Shown here piece by piece: positions 44,236 to 53,002 of a stretch of 64,000 nucleotides of DNA. The DNA is from Kiritimatiellales bacterium (GTDB taxonomy: Bacteria > Verrucomicrobiota > Kiritimatiellia > Kiritimatiellales > Pontiellaceae). Numbering within the stretch: position 1 is the first letter of the stretch; every line of letters begins with the position of its first letter. The stretch is from assembly GCA_003246265.1 (NCBI GenBank), contig QKAU01000006.1:124001-188000 (forward strand), given 5' to 3'. Position numbers and translations under genes: made by a program. The notes under the pieces are model-generated. The model did not search any database and was not told the origin of the DNA. It worked only from the letters and a program-made list of their open reading frames with translations.

Positions 44236-45357
44236 CTATTTCAGTTTATTCAGCAAATCGAGATGGCCGGCGAGCCAGTCGGAATCCTTCGCCGCCTTCT
44301 TGGCCGGTGCGTCTACCGCCTTGGGTGCAGGCTGCTTCTGTTCGGGAGCCTTGGCCTCTTCTTCAACATCCAGGTCCAGGGCGACCTCAACCATGGGTTC
44401 CCGGACCATCACTCCTCCCTCGCCCCCGGCATCTATCGATCCCGAATCGTAGAGCTTGGAATCGAACTCCTGCCAGTTCATGGGATCGCCGGAGAGCTCT
44501 TCGTCGGCCATATCGAGATCGACTTCTGCGACGGGCTCGCCGCTCTTGTCGATCTCAAGGGGGAAGAACTCCTCTTCGCGGGTCTTGCGCATGGCGACTT
44601 CACGCTTGGGCGCAGGGGCTTCCACGACCGGGACGGGCGCTACGGCCGCGATGGCCGGTGCCGCTGCGGCAGGCATTTCATCGGATTCGTCGTCGAGCGC
44701 TTCCGCCGGCATTTCAATCACCAGTTTCCCGGCCGCTTCCTGCCGGTCCGTGTCCGCCACCATCTCGGCCCGGACCTGGGCAAAGGCCGGCACGGTTGTT
44801 GGATTATGGCCGATGCCAAAGCGGCAGAGCACGGTCCAAAGCACGCCAATGATTACGCCGGCCAGAACGAAAGGAAAGACGACGGCATTGAGCAGGACAC
44901 CCGTACCCGCGCCGGAAACCACGCTGTTGATCACCACATCGAACACCAGCAGGGCCGCGATGATGAAGACAAAGGGAGCCTGGCCCTTTTTGAAGAAGGC
45001 CAGCCGCACCTTTGCCGTGGCATTGCCGACCGCCAGGGCACCGAAGGCGCCGCAGGTCGCTCCCGACGTCGTGATTTCGGCCATGTTGACCCCCTCCATG
45101 CCGCGCACCCCCTGGAAGGCCAGGAAGCCCCCGGCCACGTAGGAGAGTGCCACGACGAGCGGCTGAAGCCCCAGCAGGGTTGCCGCCCAGAGGATCGAAA
45201 CCACGTTCAGCACCACGAAGGCACTCCACATAGGCGCGTTTTCAACCGGACCAATCGATCCGCGGCTCGCGGCGATCCACACGCCCAGGTTGGCCGCCAC
45301 AAGGACCGCACCGGCGGCCAGCACCATCGCCAGATGTCTATTTGCACTGTTTTTCAT
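44236..45357 (-). CDS. Membrane protein with long acidic cytoplasmic tail
   Basis: A 373-residue protein of unknown function. Four to five hydrophobic segments lie in the first 185 residues: about 9-31, 43-82 as a pair, 122-142 and 150-182. The remaining 190 residues are hydrophilic, rich in Ala, Pro and Glu, and strongly acidic (EEEFFPLEIDKSGEPVAEVD, MADEELSGDPMNW, VEVALDLDVEEEAK), ending with an amphipathic SDWLAGHLDLLNKLK. The tail has the look of a docking or scaffolding region. It starts 15 bases after the 230-aa gene and ends about 30 before the 54-aa gene, so the three form one operon. Confidence 0.7.
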   Translation of the reverse strand: MKNSANRHLAMVLAAGAVLVAANLGVWIAASRGSIGPVENAPMWSAFVVLNVVSILWAATLLGLQPLVVALSYVAGGFLAFQGVRGMEGVNMAEITTSGATCGAFGALAVGNATAKVRLAFFKKGQAPFVFIIAALLVFDVVINSVVSGAGTGVLLNAVVFPFVLAGVIIGVLWTVLCRFGIGHNPTTVPAFAQVRAEMVADTDRQEAAGKLVIEMPAEALDDESDEMPAAAAPAIAAVAPVPVVEAPAPKREVAMRKTREEEFFPLEIDKSGEPVAEVDLDMADEELSGDPMNWQEFDSKLYDSGSIDAGGEGGVMVREPMVEVALDLDVEEEAKAPEQKQPAPKAVDAPAKKAAKDSDWLAGHLDLLNKLK

Positions 45358-45372
45358 CTTCCGCTCCCTTCC

Positions 45373-46065
45373 CTAGTTCGTGGCCATGCCGACTTCCGCG
45401 AAGGCCTTGGCCAGTACGCCGAGCATCGTGTTGTTCAAATCGTCGACCTGTACGCTGACCAGGCTCCTGCGGCTGGAAAGCACCCTGGGAACTTCGCAGA
45501 AATCCAGGGACTTCAGGCACTCGGTGTAGCGGGGATCCAGCGAAATCCGCAAATGTCCCTCGCTCAGGTCCACAAATGCGAATTCTTCCCATTCATCGTA
45601 GTTCCACAGGCTGCATACGCCATCCTTCATGGTCACACGCACCGTGCCGCCACAGCTGTCGTTCAGGCAGGTGTAGTACTGCTTGAAAACGTTGAACAGG
45701 CGGCCCGATTCATCGAGCTTGTTGAAATGCTGCGCAATATCCTTCTTGATCGGTGGAACATCGAACCCTTCGGCCTTGGTGCGCTCAGCGGCCGGCTTGC
45801 TTTCGGACCTGGGTTCGGGCGCAGGCGCGGCGGCAGGTTTTGCCGGCGAAGCCTTCGGAGTCTCCTTTCTGGCTGGCTGCGCGGTGGCCACGGGTACTTC
45901 CGTGCCTGCGCTTCCATCCAGGACGCGCAGGAGCTTGGAAACCACGGAATCGCGCAAAGCCTCGAGGCGCTGGCGCTCCTCTACCTTCTCCATCAGCTGC
46001 AGGTATTCCCCGTACGGCATCTGGAGCTTCCCATTGCTCTTCGATATCAGATATGTGTTGCTCAT
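45373..46065 (-). CDS. 230-residue protein of unknown function, two domains joined by a Pro/Ala linker
   Basis: First gene of a three-gene operon. The N-terminal 55 residues (LQMPYGEYLQLMEKVEERQR) form a strand plus helix like the module of the 54-aa protein. A low-complexity Lys/Pro/Ala linker covers about 58-103. The C-terminal domain (about 105-230) is mixed alpha/beta, with RLFNVFKQYYTCLNDSCGGT, MKDGVCSLWNYDEWEEFAFV and SLVSVQVDDLNNTMLGVLAK. CLNDSC could bind a metal or form a disulfide. It has no signal peptide, so it is cytoplasmic. The start is ATG 46065; 19 upstream in-frame residues are rejected. Confidence 0.65.
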   Translation of the reverse strand: MSNTYLISKSNGKLQMPYGEYLQLMEKVEERQRLEALRDSVVSKLLRVLDGSAGTEVPVATAQPARKETPKASPAKPAAAPAPEPRSESKPAAERTKAEGFDVPPIKKDIAQHFNKLDESGRLFNVFKQYYTCLNDSCGGTVRVTMKDGVCSLWNYDEWEEFAFVDLSEGHLRISLDPRYTECLKSLDFCEVPRVLSSRRSLVSVQVDDLNNTMLGVLAKAFAEVGMATN

Positions 46066-46269
46066 GTTCGTATCCCTAACCTTCTTTGTCTGTCGATGGC
46101 TTCTAGCACGCCACCCTCTCAAGCATCCTTTGTGCCACAGCTGACGGGCCTCCGAAAATTACACCTCGCCAGGCACGGATTCTTAACGCGCCCCAAATAC
46201 AGGCATGCATCGTGCTTGATCTACGAGACACAACCGGATCGTTAGGGGTTCGGAAACGTGGAGGCTACA
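46066..46269. promoter_or_regulatory. Divergent intergenic region of the unknown cluster
   Basis: About 200 bases separate the leftward three-gene operon from the rightward exported-protein gene. Both must be started from here. I see no clear consensus promoter or operator. A GGAGG ribosome-binding site lies at 46260-46264 for the rightward gene. Confidence 0.4.
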
Positions 46270-47403
46270 ATGATGAAAAACCATGTAAACAGACTGGTCG
46301 GCCTGATCCTGGTGGCGAGTGCCACCTGCCAGCCGACCCTACATGCGCGCGACATCAACTACTGGCGGGGCGACGAATCGGGGGCGAACTGGAACGATCC
46401 CTACAAATGGAAGCTCAAGCATCCCCCTGCGGGTGACGAGGCGGCCCATTTCCGGGAACGCAACAGTCTAGTCAACATCAACAACAACATCTATCTCAAC
46501 AACGGCATGCACCTCTATGGCGAGGAGCTCTGCCTGCGCGGCAACGGCACCATCAACCTGCCCAGCGCCGTCCCCCACGAACGAACCGTCAACGTGCCTG
46601 CTTCGGCGGACGGGCAATCGACGCTCGTCCTGGCGGACAACCTGTCGCTGAACGGCCGGCTATCCCTCGCGGCCAAGGGCTTCGGCACCGCGGACTGCAC
46701 GGGCATCCTGGTGCTCAAGGACCGGGCAACCATTACCGGCGCGCTCTGCATCGGCAACGCGGGCCGGGGCAACGGGCAGGTCGTCATCCAGGACAATGCC
46801 ACCTATCGTGTAACCGATCTGGAGTTGTCCACCGACGCCCTGAAGGGCGGCTCGGCGGTCATCAGCGTATCAGGTGGCACGCTGCGCATTGAAACCAAGG
46901 AAAATCCCTTCGAGGTGTTCCTGGCCGATGCCAGCCGCAAAATCGTCCTCGGCGACGCCGGCACCCTGCGCATCGAATCCAGCCTGCCCACGGCCGTGAA
47001 GCAGCAGATGATCAAGCAGATGATCGTCAACAAACGCCTGGTCGCAGCCCCGGGATTCCGGCTCACGCCCCCCGTCATCAACGAAAAGATGCTGGTCGCC
47101 ATCGCGGAAGACAGCAGCAGTCCTTCCAGCTACGATTCGGAAGAGGCGCTGCTCGCCGCGATCGGCAACCCCACCATGCAAATCGCCAGCATCCAGAAGC
47201 CCGCGCTGGCAAACGGCACGATGGTACGCATTTCCGCCATGGCCCCTGCGCCGGACGCGGCTCCCCAGCCGGCCACCACCGCATCCATTCCCGCGATCTC
47301 CGAAACATCCCAGGGCGGCACCAGGCTGGCCGGGTATGTGGTCTTCCTGGGTACGGCGTTGCTGGCGCTGCGCCGCATGCCCGATGCGGAAACCGCGGGA
47401 TAG
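46270..47403 (+). CDS. Exported beta-rich protein with C-terminal membrane tail
   Basis: A 377-residue secreted protein. The start is ATG 46270 with GGAGG nine bases upstream; an in-frame GTG at 46258 is less likely. A signal peptide (RLVGLILVASATCQPTLHA) is followed by INYWRGDESGANWNDPYKWK, a start seen in autotransporter-like beta-helix proteins of PVC bacteria. Short glycine-rich strands follow (LVLKDRATITGALCIGNAG, VVIQDNATYRV, ISVSGGTLRIE). The C-terminus is a hydrophobic helix then arginines (LAGYVVFLGTALLALRRMP), like a PEP-CTERM-style sorting tail but without the PEP motif. Probably surface-displayed. Function unknown. Confidence 0.65.
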   Translation: MMKNHVNRLVGLILVASATCQPTLHARDINYWRGDESGANWNDPYKWKLKHPPAGDEAAHFRERNSLVNINNNIYLNNGMHLYGEELCLRGNGTINLPSAVPHERTVNVPASADGQSTLVLADNLSLNGRLSLAAKGFGTADCTGILVLKDRATITGALCIGNAGRGNGQVVIQDNATYRVTDLELSTDALKGGSAVISVSGGTLRIETKENPFEVFLADASRKIVLGDAGTLRIESSLPTAVKQQMIKQMIVNKRLVAAPGFRLTPPVINEKMLVAIAEDSSSPSSYDSEEALLAAIGNPTMQIASIQKPALANGTMVRISAMAPAPDAAPQPATTASIPAISETSQGGTRLAGYVVFLGTALLALRRMPDAETAG

Positions 47404-47430
47404 GATCTCCACGCTGCACGCGAACTCCGG

Positions 47431-47467
47431 CGGCATGCGGAGAACCCCGCATGCCGCTTTTGCTTTT
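47431..47467 (+). terminator. Intrinsic terminator after exported-protein gene
   Basis: CGGCATGCGG (47431-47440) and CCGCATGCCG (47447-47456) pair perfectly, followed by CTTTTGCTTTT. The T-tract is interrupted but the stem is strong. Confidence 0.8.
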
Positions 47468-47546
47468 GCGATCATGGCCCTGCCGCAGGCGCTTTCTTTG
47501 GCATGTTAGATGCTTTATTCCGCAGTAATAAAACCGACCGCGAGGC

Positions 47547-50500
47547 ATGTTTATGAGTGATATCCGGATCCATGGTCTTCCTCTTCGCCGGTGGATTGCG
47601 CCCGTCCTGCTGGCCACCACCTCCACCCTGCCGCACCCCTGCGCTGCGCAACCCGCCCTCGCCGCCGTCGTACCGGTCGAAATGAGCTGGCCGGCCTATG
47701 TGCTCATCGGGGGCTTGCTGATCTTTTCAACCATTCTCCTCTTCGTGATCCAGCAGCGCTACCGCATAGCCAGCCGGGCCCTCAAGGATGTTACCACGGA
47801 ACTTGGTTCCACGCGCCATCGTCTGGTCGAGACCGGACAGGAGCTGGAACAGGCCAAGAACGAGCTCAAGGCAACGGCAAGCCGGTACCAGGGCATCCTG
47901 TTCGATGCCGAAGTCGGCATCTTCCAGATGGATCTCGACGGAAAATGTACCTATATCAACACCGCCCTGCAGAACCTCTCCGGCCTCTATCCGAAGAAGG
48001 CGTTCAAGGAAGGACTGCAAACCGCCATCCATCCCGAGGACCGTGCGCGCTTCGACGAGGCATGGAGCGTGTTTGCGAAAGGATCCGATCCGTTTGAACT
48101 GACCTTCCGGTTCCACCACGGCAAGGGCGCCGATGTCCACGTCGCCTGCCGGGCCGGACGAATTCTCAATGCGAAGAAGGAGGTCGAAAGCTACATCGGA
48201 TGGATTGGCGACGTCTCCGCATTCCATGGTGAAAAACGGGCGCAACAGGCCATCACCCATCGCTACGAGCATTTCGTGGCGCAGACGGTCGAGGGCTTCT
48301 ACCAGCTTTCCGCCACCACGCCGATCCCCCTCTCCGCCTCGCCGGCCAAAATGGCTGAAAACATCATGGCCTCCATGGTTCTGTCCGATTGCAACGATAC
48401 CTTCTCCGCCATGTACGGCGCCATCCCCTCCGACCTGGCCGGAAAGACCATCGGGGAGTTGAAGGGGGGATGCGGACCGTTCGGCAACGCCGAATCCGTA
48501 AAGGCTTTCGTGGAATCGGAATACAAACTGATCGATTGTGAAACCACTCGGCAGGATGGAAGTGGAAACCACGTCAACCTGCTCAACCATGCCGTAGGTC
48601 TCGTCGAGGACAATAAGCTGGTGGCCATTTGGGGATCGCAGCTCAATATCAGCCAGCAAAAGCGCGAGCGCGCCGAGCTCTCCAGCCAGGTCCATTTCAT
48701 GCAGCGCATCCTCAACACCCTGCCGGCCGATGTCCACGTCAAGGACACCCGTTGCCGCTACCTCTATGCGAGCAAAAAGCTGGCCGACCGCACCGGCATT
48801 CCCCAGGCCGACTGGATCGGCAAGACCATATTCGAAGTGCTGCCGGCCACCCCGCGCGACCACGACCACAACGCCATTGAAACGATGAAGTCCGGCAAGC
48901 TCAACCGCACGGAGCGCGCCTACGAAGCACGGGGCAAGGCGGGTTGGATGGAAACGATCCAGATCCCGATGGTGTCGGACAAGGGGCTGGTCGAGGGCGT
49001 GATCGGGCTTTCGCTGGAGATTTCCGACCGCAAGAAGAAGGAAGAGGAGATCCGCCAGCAGGCCCGCCAGCTCGAATCGATGCTCAAGGAGCGCACCGAG
49101 GAACTGCGCACCTCGGAGAACGAGTGCAGCAAGACCGCCTCCACCCTTTCGGACACCCTCCGCAAGCTGCGGATTGCCGAAGCGCAACAGTCGGCACGCG
49201 AACAAGCGTTCCAGGAGCAGCTCGCGGAGCGCAAACGCATCGAGGAAACCCTGCGCCGGAGCGAGGAGAGCCTGCTCGAAAAGCAGAAATTGTTGGAAGG
49301 GTCGCTCTCCCAGCGGCTCGACGAACTGGCCCGGGAAACCGACAAGCGCAAGAAATGGGAAGAGCTGCTCGCCATCAAGGAGGACGAGCTGCGCAAAATC
49401 GAGGACCATGTTTCGGGCCTCCAGGAAGTGCTCGACCAGGAAACCGCCCTCAAGCGCCAGGCCGAAGCCAACCTCGAAGCCAACCGGATGGAACTCGAGA
49501 AGTACCGCCGCGAAGCGCATTCGCTGTCGGAAGGGCGCGAAAAGGAGCTGGCCGCGTTGGAAGCGAAGCACGATAAGGCGTTCAAGGGCGAATCCGATGC
49601 CAGGACCAGGGCCGAAGAACGGCTGAAGAATGCCGAGGGGCAGTTGCACCAGGCCCAGGAGAAGATCCGCAAGCTCACGGAGCGCCACGCCTTCGAACTC
49701 GAGCAGGAGGTGGCCGAACGCAAGGCCGCCGCCGAAAAGCTGATCCAAAACATGGAAGAACTGGACAGCCTCAAGCAGCAGTTCAACGAGCGGATCGAGA
49801 CGGAAACCAAAACGATCAAGAACGAGTTGGCCCAGCGGCAGATCCGCGAGAAGGCGGTACGCCAGCACGAAAAGGAACTGGAAAAGCGCATCAAGGAACT
49901 GGAAGAGGTCCTCCAGGCGAAAACCCGCGAATATGCCGATCAGATCCAGGCGCGCGAAGGCGCCGAACTGCACAGCAGGCAGGTCGAGCAGCGTCTCGAG
50001 CTGATGGGTCGCCGGCAGCAGGAACTGGTTGCGCGGGAAACCCAGAAGCTCAACCTCAGCATCGCGGAGATCCGCCTGCAGGAGGTCAAGCTCCGCAAGC
50101 AGGTCGGCGAACTCCAGGAACAGAAGGAATCGCTGGAGGAAACCCTGCAGCAGCGCGACGGCGAACTGGCGAAGGTCACCCGCGAGCATGGCAAGGTCGA
50201 GTCCTCCCTGGCCGAGGCGCAGGCCGAGCTCAAGCGGGTCGCCAGCGACCACTCCCAGCTCCTCGCCCGCGAAACCCAGACGCTCCGCCGGCAGATCGAC
50301 GCGCTGCACGCCAGCGAGAACGGCCTCAAGGGGCAGATCGAGACCCTGAACAAGGAGAAGCAGGAATTGGAGGGCAGCCTCAAGAACCGCAGCACCGACC
50401 TCTCCAAGGCCGCCACCGAATACCGCAAGGTGGTCGACGCCTACAAGGCGCTGCAGGATCGGCTGAAGCAACACGTCGAAGAACAGGATGCCGCCATTGC

Positions 50501-51737
50501 CCGCAAGACGGATTCCCTGCGCAAGGAGATCGGCCAACTGGACGAAACCGGCAAGGTGCTGCGCGCCAAGGAGGCCGAACTGTCCGTTAGGATTGACGAG
50601 CAGCAAACCGCGATCGGCAAGCTGACCGACAACCTGAAGGCCGAAACCGCCAAGCGCGAGGCAAGGGAAAAGGATCTCGCCCGGTTGCAGTCCGAACTTG
50701 AATTCGCCCAGAGCAGCGCCGAAAAGCAGCTACGCGACAAGAGCCGCGAACTCGAAATGCAGCTCCGCGAATACCGGCAGGCCGAGGAGGGTCTGAAGCA
50801 GCAGCTGTCCAAGGCGGAACAGACGCTCAAGCAGCAGACGGCCGCGATGGAAACGCTGCGCCTCGAACGCGAGCACGCCATCAAGAAGACGGTCGAAGTC
50901 GACCGCATCGTCGACACGCTCAAGAAGGACCACCAGGCGGAACTCAAGAAGACCCTCGCCGAAATGCGCGAAACCAGCCGCATGAATTCCGCGCTGGTCG
51001 ACGAATTGAACGACGCCATCCAGGAGGCGCTCAACCCGGTCATCAAGACCACGCTGATCATGGAAAAGGCCGAGAACCTCAGCGCCGAGCAGCGCCGGAA
51101 CCTCGACAACGTCAACCACAACTGCAGGACACTGGTCGACACGATGAACTACCGCAGCGAACTCACCCACCTCGCCGACGGCGACGGGGCCCTGCAGAAG
51201 GACGACTGCGACCTCCACCAGCTCATGGCCGGCATCGACAAGCAGTTCGGCCACCGGGCCGAAACCAAGAAGCTCTTCTTCGCCGTCAGCTTTGCCCAGT
51301 ACCAGGCGGCGAACAACGTGCCGAAACTGGTCCAGACGGACGAGCGCAAGCTGCGCAAGATCCTTTCGATCCTCGTGGGCTACGCCGTTGAACAGACCGA
51401 CAAGGGCCGGCTGGGCCTGCACGCCACGCGCAAGCCGGACTCCGGCAACGGCATTGCCGTAGCGTTCGAACTCGCCTACACGCCGCGGGACGCGCGGGAC
51501 CGGCTGCTCGACTCGATCTTCCAGTCCGGTGATGCCGAGGGCACGGTCGACCTGAAGTACGGCCTGACGCTGGCGCGGCGCTACATCCGCATGATGGACG
51601 GCGAAGTGGCCCTCGAATACCGCGACAAGGGCGTGACGGCCATCGTACTTCAGTTTCCTTTCCGGAAGGCGGGCGGCGGCACCGGCGCGGCCGGGCAGGA
51701 TGGAGCGGTCGACGAGAAGAAGGCCGGCGCGGCCTAG
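47547..51737 (+). CDS. Giant PAS / coiled-coil / degenerate histidine-kinase-like membrane protein
   Basis: A 1396-residue protein. A signal-like N-terminus is followed by one membrane segment (about 48-68). Three PAS-like domains cover about 110-500, each with a PAS-type start such as GIFQMDLDGKCTYIN or VHVKDTRCRYLYASK. Residues about 500-1140 are an almost unbroken coiled coil rich in Glu, Lys, Gln and Arg. The C-terminus is laid out like HisKA plus HATPase. The H-box region reads SALVDELNDAIQEALNP, with no phosphorylatable His. The N-box reads TDERKLRKILSILVGYAVEQ, without the key Asn, and only a weak YGLTLARRYI replaces the G2 box. It is probably a sensor-like scaffold and not a kinase. 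No response regulator is nearby. Confidence 0.75.
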   Translation: MFMSDIRIHGLPLRRWIAPVLLATTSTLPHPCAAQPALAAVVPVEMSWPAYVLIGGLLIFSTILLFVIQQRYRIASRALKDVTTELGSTRHRLVETGQELEQAKNELKATASRYQGILFDAEVGIFQMDLDGKCTYINTALQNLSGLYPKKAFKEGLQTAIHPEDRARFDEAWSVFAKGSDPFELTFRFHHGKGADVHVACRAGRILNAKKEVESYIGWIGDVSAFHGEKRAQQAITHRYEHFVAQTVEGFYQLSATTPIPLSASPAKMAENIMASMVLSDCNDTFSAMYGAIPSDLAGKTIGELKGGCGPFGNAESVKAFVESEYKLIDCETTRQDGSGNHVNLLNHAVGLVEDNKLVAIWGSQLNISQQKRERAELSSQVHFMQRILNTLPADVHVKDTRCRYLYASKKLADRTGIPQADWIGKTIFEVLPATPRDHDHNAIETMKSGKLNRTERAYEARGKAGWMETIQIPMVSDKGLVEGVIGLSLEISDRKKKEEEIRQQARQLESMLKERTEELRTSENECSKTASTLSDTLRKLRIAEAQQSAREQAFQEQLAERKRIEETLRRSEESLLEKQKLLEGSLSQRLDELARETDKRKKWEELLAIKEDELRKIEDHVSGLQEVLDQETALKRQAEANLEANRMELEKYRREAHSLSEGREKELAALEAKHDKAFKGESDARTRAEERLKNAEGQLHQAQEKIRKLTERHAFELEQEVAERKAAAEKLIQNMEELDSLKQQFNERIETETKTIKNELAQRQIREKAVRQHEKELEKRIKELEEVLQAKTREYADQIQAREGAELHSRQVEQRLELMGRRQQELVARETQKLNLSIAEIRLQEVKLRKQVGELQEQKESLEETLQQRDGELAKVTREHGKVESSLAEAQAELKRVASDHSQLLARETQTLRRQIDALHASENGLKGQIETLNKEKQELEGSLKNRSTDLSKAATEYRKVVDAYKALQDRLKQHVEEQDAAIARKTDSLRKEIGQLDETGKVLRAKEAELSVRIDEQQTAIGKLTDNLKAETAKREAREKDLARLQSELEFAQSSAEKQLRDKSRELEMQLREYRQAEEGLKQQLSKAEQTLKQQTAAMETLRLEREHAIKKTVEVDRIVDTLKKDHQAELKKTLAEMRETSRMNSALVDELNDAIQEALNPVIKTTLIMEKAENLSAEQRRNLDNVNHNCRTLVDTMNYRSELTHLADGDGALQKDDCDLHQLMAGIDKQFGHRAETKKLFFAVSFAQYQAANNVPKLVQTDERKLRKILSILVGYAVEQTDKGRLGLHATRKPDSGNGIAVAFELAYTPRDARDRLLDSIFQSGDAEGTVDLKYGLTLARRYIRMMDGEVALEYRDKGVTAIVLQFPFRKAGGGTGAAGQDGAVDEKKAGAA

Positions 51738-51783
51738 GGCGACCGACCTTGACAGGCAGGGCACACCCCCATAGTTTCAAGGC

Positions 51784-52761
51784 ATGAAAATGCCTATCGT
51801 TCCCACGGCCCTCCTGTTCGCGGCCTCGGCCGCTGCCGCCCCGCTACCCGAAACATGGGCCTATCTCATGAAGGGTGAAGAACGCCTCTTTCCGGCCGGC
51901 GCCCCCTTCACCGACATCGCCTGCTTCAGCGCCTCGGTCGATGGCGATGGGCACCTGGCGGGCGGCCATGCCGCCCCGCCCCCCCTGGCCGGCGCCCGCC
52001 CGGGAACCCGCTATCACCTCGTGGTCACCATCCCGTGGAACACCACCCTGGCCCACATCTACCTCGACCCCTCCCTACCCTTCCGCAACCGCATCATTGC
52101 GGACATCGTGGAGCGCTCGGCACGCTTCGACGGCGTTCAGCTCGATTTCGAGAGCATCGCCAAGGAGGACGGCACCGCCTACCTCAATTTCCTTGCCGCC
52201 GTCAGGAAGGCACTGCCGCGCGGCAAACGGTTCAGCGTCGCCGTCATGGCGCGCTGGGAGGAACACAAGCTGAAGAATCCGCAGGATGCCTTCGACTACC
52301 CCTTCATCGGCATGATCGCCGATCGCGTGGTCGTCATGGCCTACGACGAGCATTTCAGCGGTGGCGTAGCCGGTCCCATCGCGTCGTTGCCGTGGTGCAG
52401 GGAGATCTACCGCTACGCGCTCAAGACCATCCCCCGCGAAAAGCTGGTCATGGGTGTTCCGCTCTACGGCCGCGGATGGCAATCCCCCAGCCTGGCCAAG
52501 GCCTACAAGAACCGCGAGGTGGTCGACGAGCTGCTGTCGAAGGGCATCCGGTCGGCGTGGGACCGCGAGGCCGGCGGCGCCTATTCGTTCACCGAAACGG
52601 TCACGGTGCAGGTCCACTACGAGACCACGCAGTCACTGGGGGCCAAGCTCGATCTCTATTCCTCGGAACCGATCCAGGGCGTGGCGTTCTGGAGGATCGG
52701 CCAGGAACCGGACGGATTCTGGCGGCAGCTCAACCCCGCCAGGCAAGGAGGAACGCGATGA
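51784..52761 (+). CDS. Exported GH18-type glycosidase
   Basis: A 325-residue TIM-barrel protein with a signal peptide (MKMPIVPTALLFAASAAAA). The GH18 catalytic motif is DGVQLDFE, with Glu123 as acid. Position 119 is Gln where classical chitinases have Asp, as in the spore-cortex and peptidoglycan-type branch (DGVNIDFE). VVVMAYDEHF and VMGVPLYGRGW are further GH18 blocks. Its target is more likely peptidoglycan or another N-acetylglucosamine polymer than chitin. It overlaps the next small gene by four bases (ATGA). Confidence 0.82.
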   Translation: MKMPIVPTALLFAASAAAAPLPETWAYLMKGEERLFPAGAPFTDIACFSASVDGDGHLAGGHAAPPPLAGARPGTRYHLVVTIPWNTTLAHIYLDPSLPFRNRIIADIVERSARFDGVQLDFESIAKEDGTAYLNFLAAVRKALPRGKRFSVAVMARWEEHKLKNPQDAFDYPFIGMIADRVVVMAYDEHFSGGVAGPIASLPWCREIYRYALKTIPREKLVMGVPLYGRGWQSPSLAKAYKNREVVDELLSKGIRSAWDREAGGAYSFTETVTVQVHYETTQSLGAKLDLYSSEPIQGVAFWRIGQEPDGFWRQLNPARQGGTR

Positions 52762-52946
52762 GAATGGAACACATGATTCGAGCGATTGCCGGCACGTTTA
52801 TCCTGGCATCGCTAGCCCTCGCCCACTGGGTCGATCCCCGCTGGCTATGGTTCACCGTCTTTGTCGGCGCCAACCTGCTCCAGTCGGCCTTCACCAAGTG
52901 GTGCCTGATGGAAAAGCTGCTCGCGAAGCTGGGTGTGAAGCCTTGA
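52758..52946 (+). CDS. DUF2892-type small inner-membrane protein
   Basis: A 62-residue protein with two membrane segments: IRAIAGTFILASLALAHWV, then WLWFTVFVGANLLQSAF. It ends TKWCLMEKLLAKLGVKP, the usual DUF2892/YgaP membrane-region tail (C.(M/L)xKLLxKLGVK). These proteins often sit beside rhodanese or stress genes; the role is unknown. ATG 52758 overlaps the GH18 stop, so it is translationally coupled. A GC-rich hairpin at 52960-52985 follows, without a T-tract. Confidence 0.82.
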   Translation: MRMEHMIRAIAGTFILASLALAHWVDPRWLWFTVFVGANLLQSAFTKWCLMEKLLAKLGVKP

Positions 52947-53002
52947 AGGAGGCGGAGCCGGGCGCGATCCCTCGGAGCCGCGCCCGAACTGTTCCCCGCC
53001 GG

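Noticed and set aside
47727-50606. A 959-residue open frame opposite the giant coiled-coil gene
   Set aside because: The protein is a Leu/Phe/Gly/Val-rich mirror of the coiled coil and has no domain. The forward protein has PAS and membrane features and better start context.
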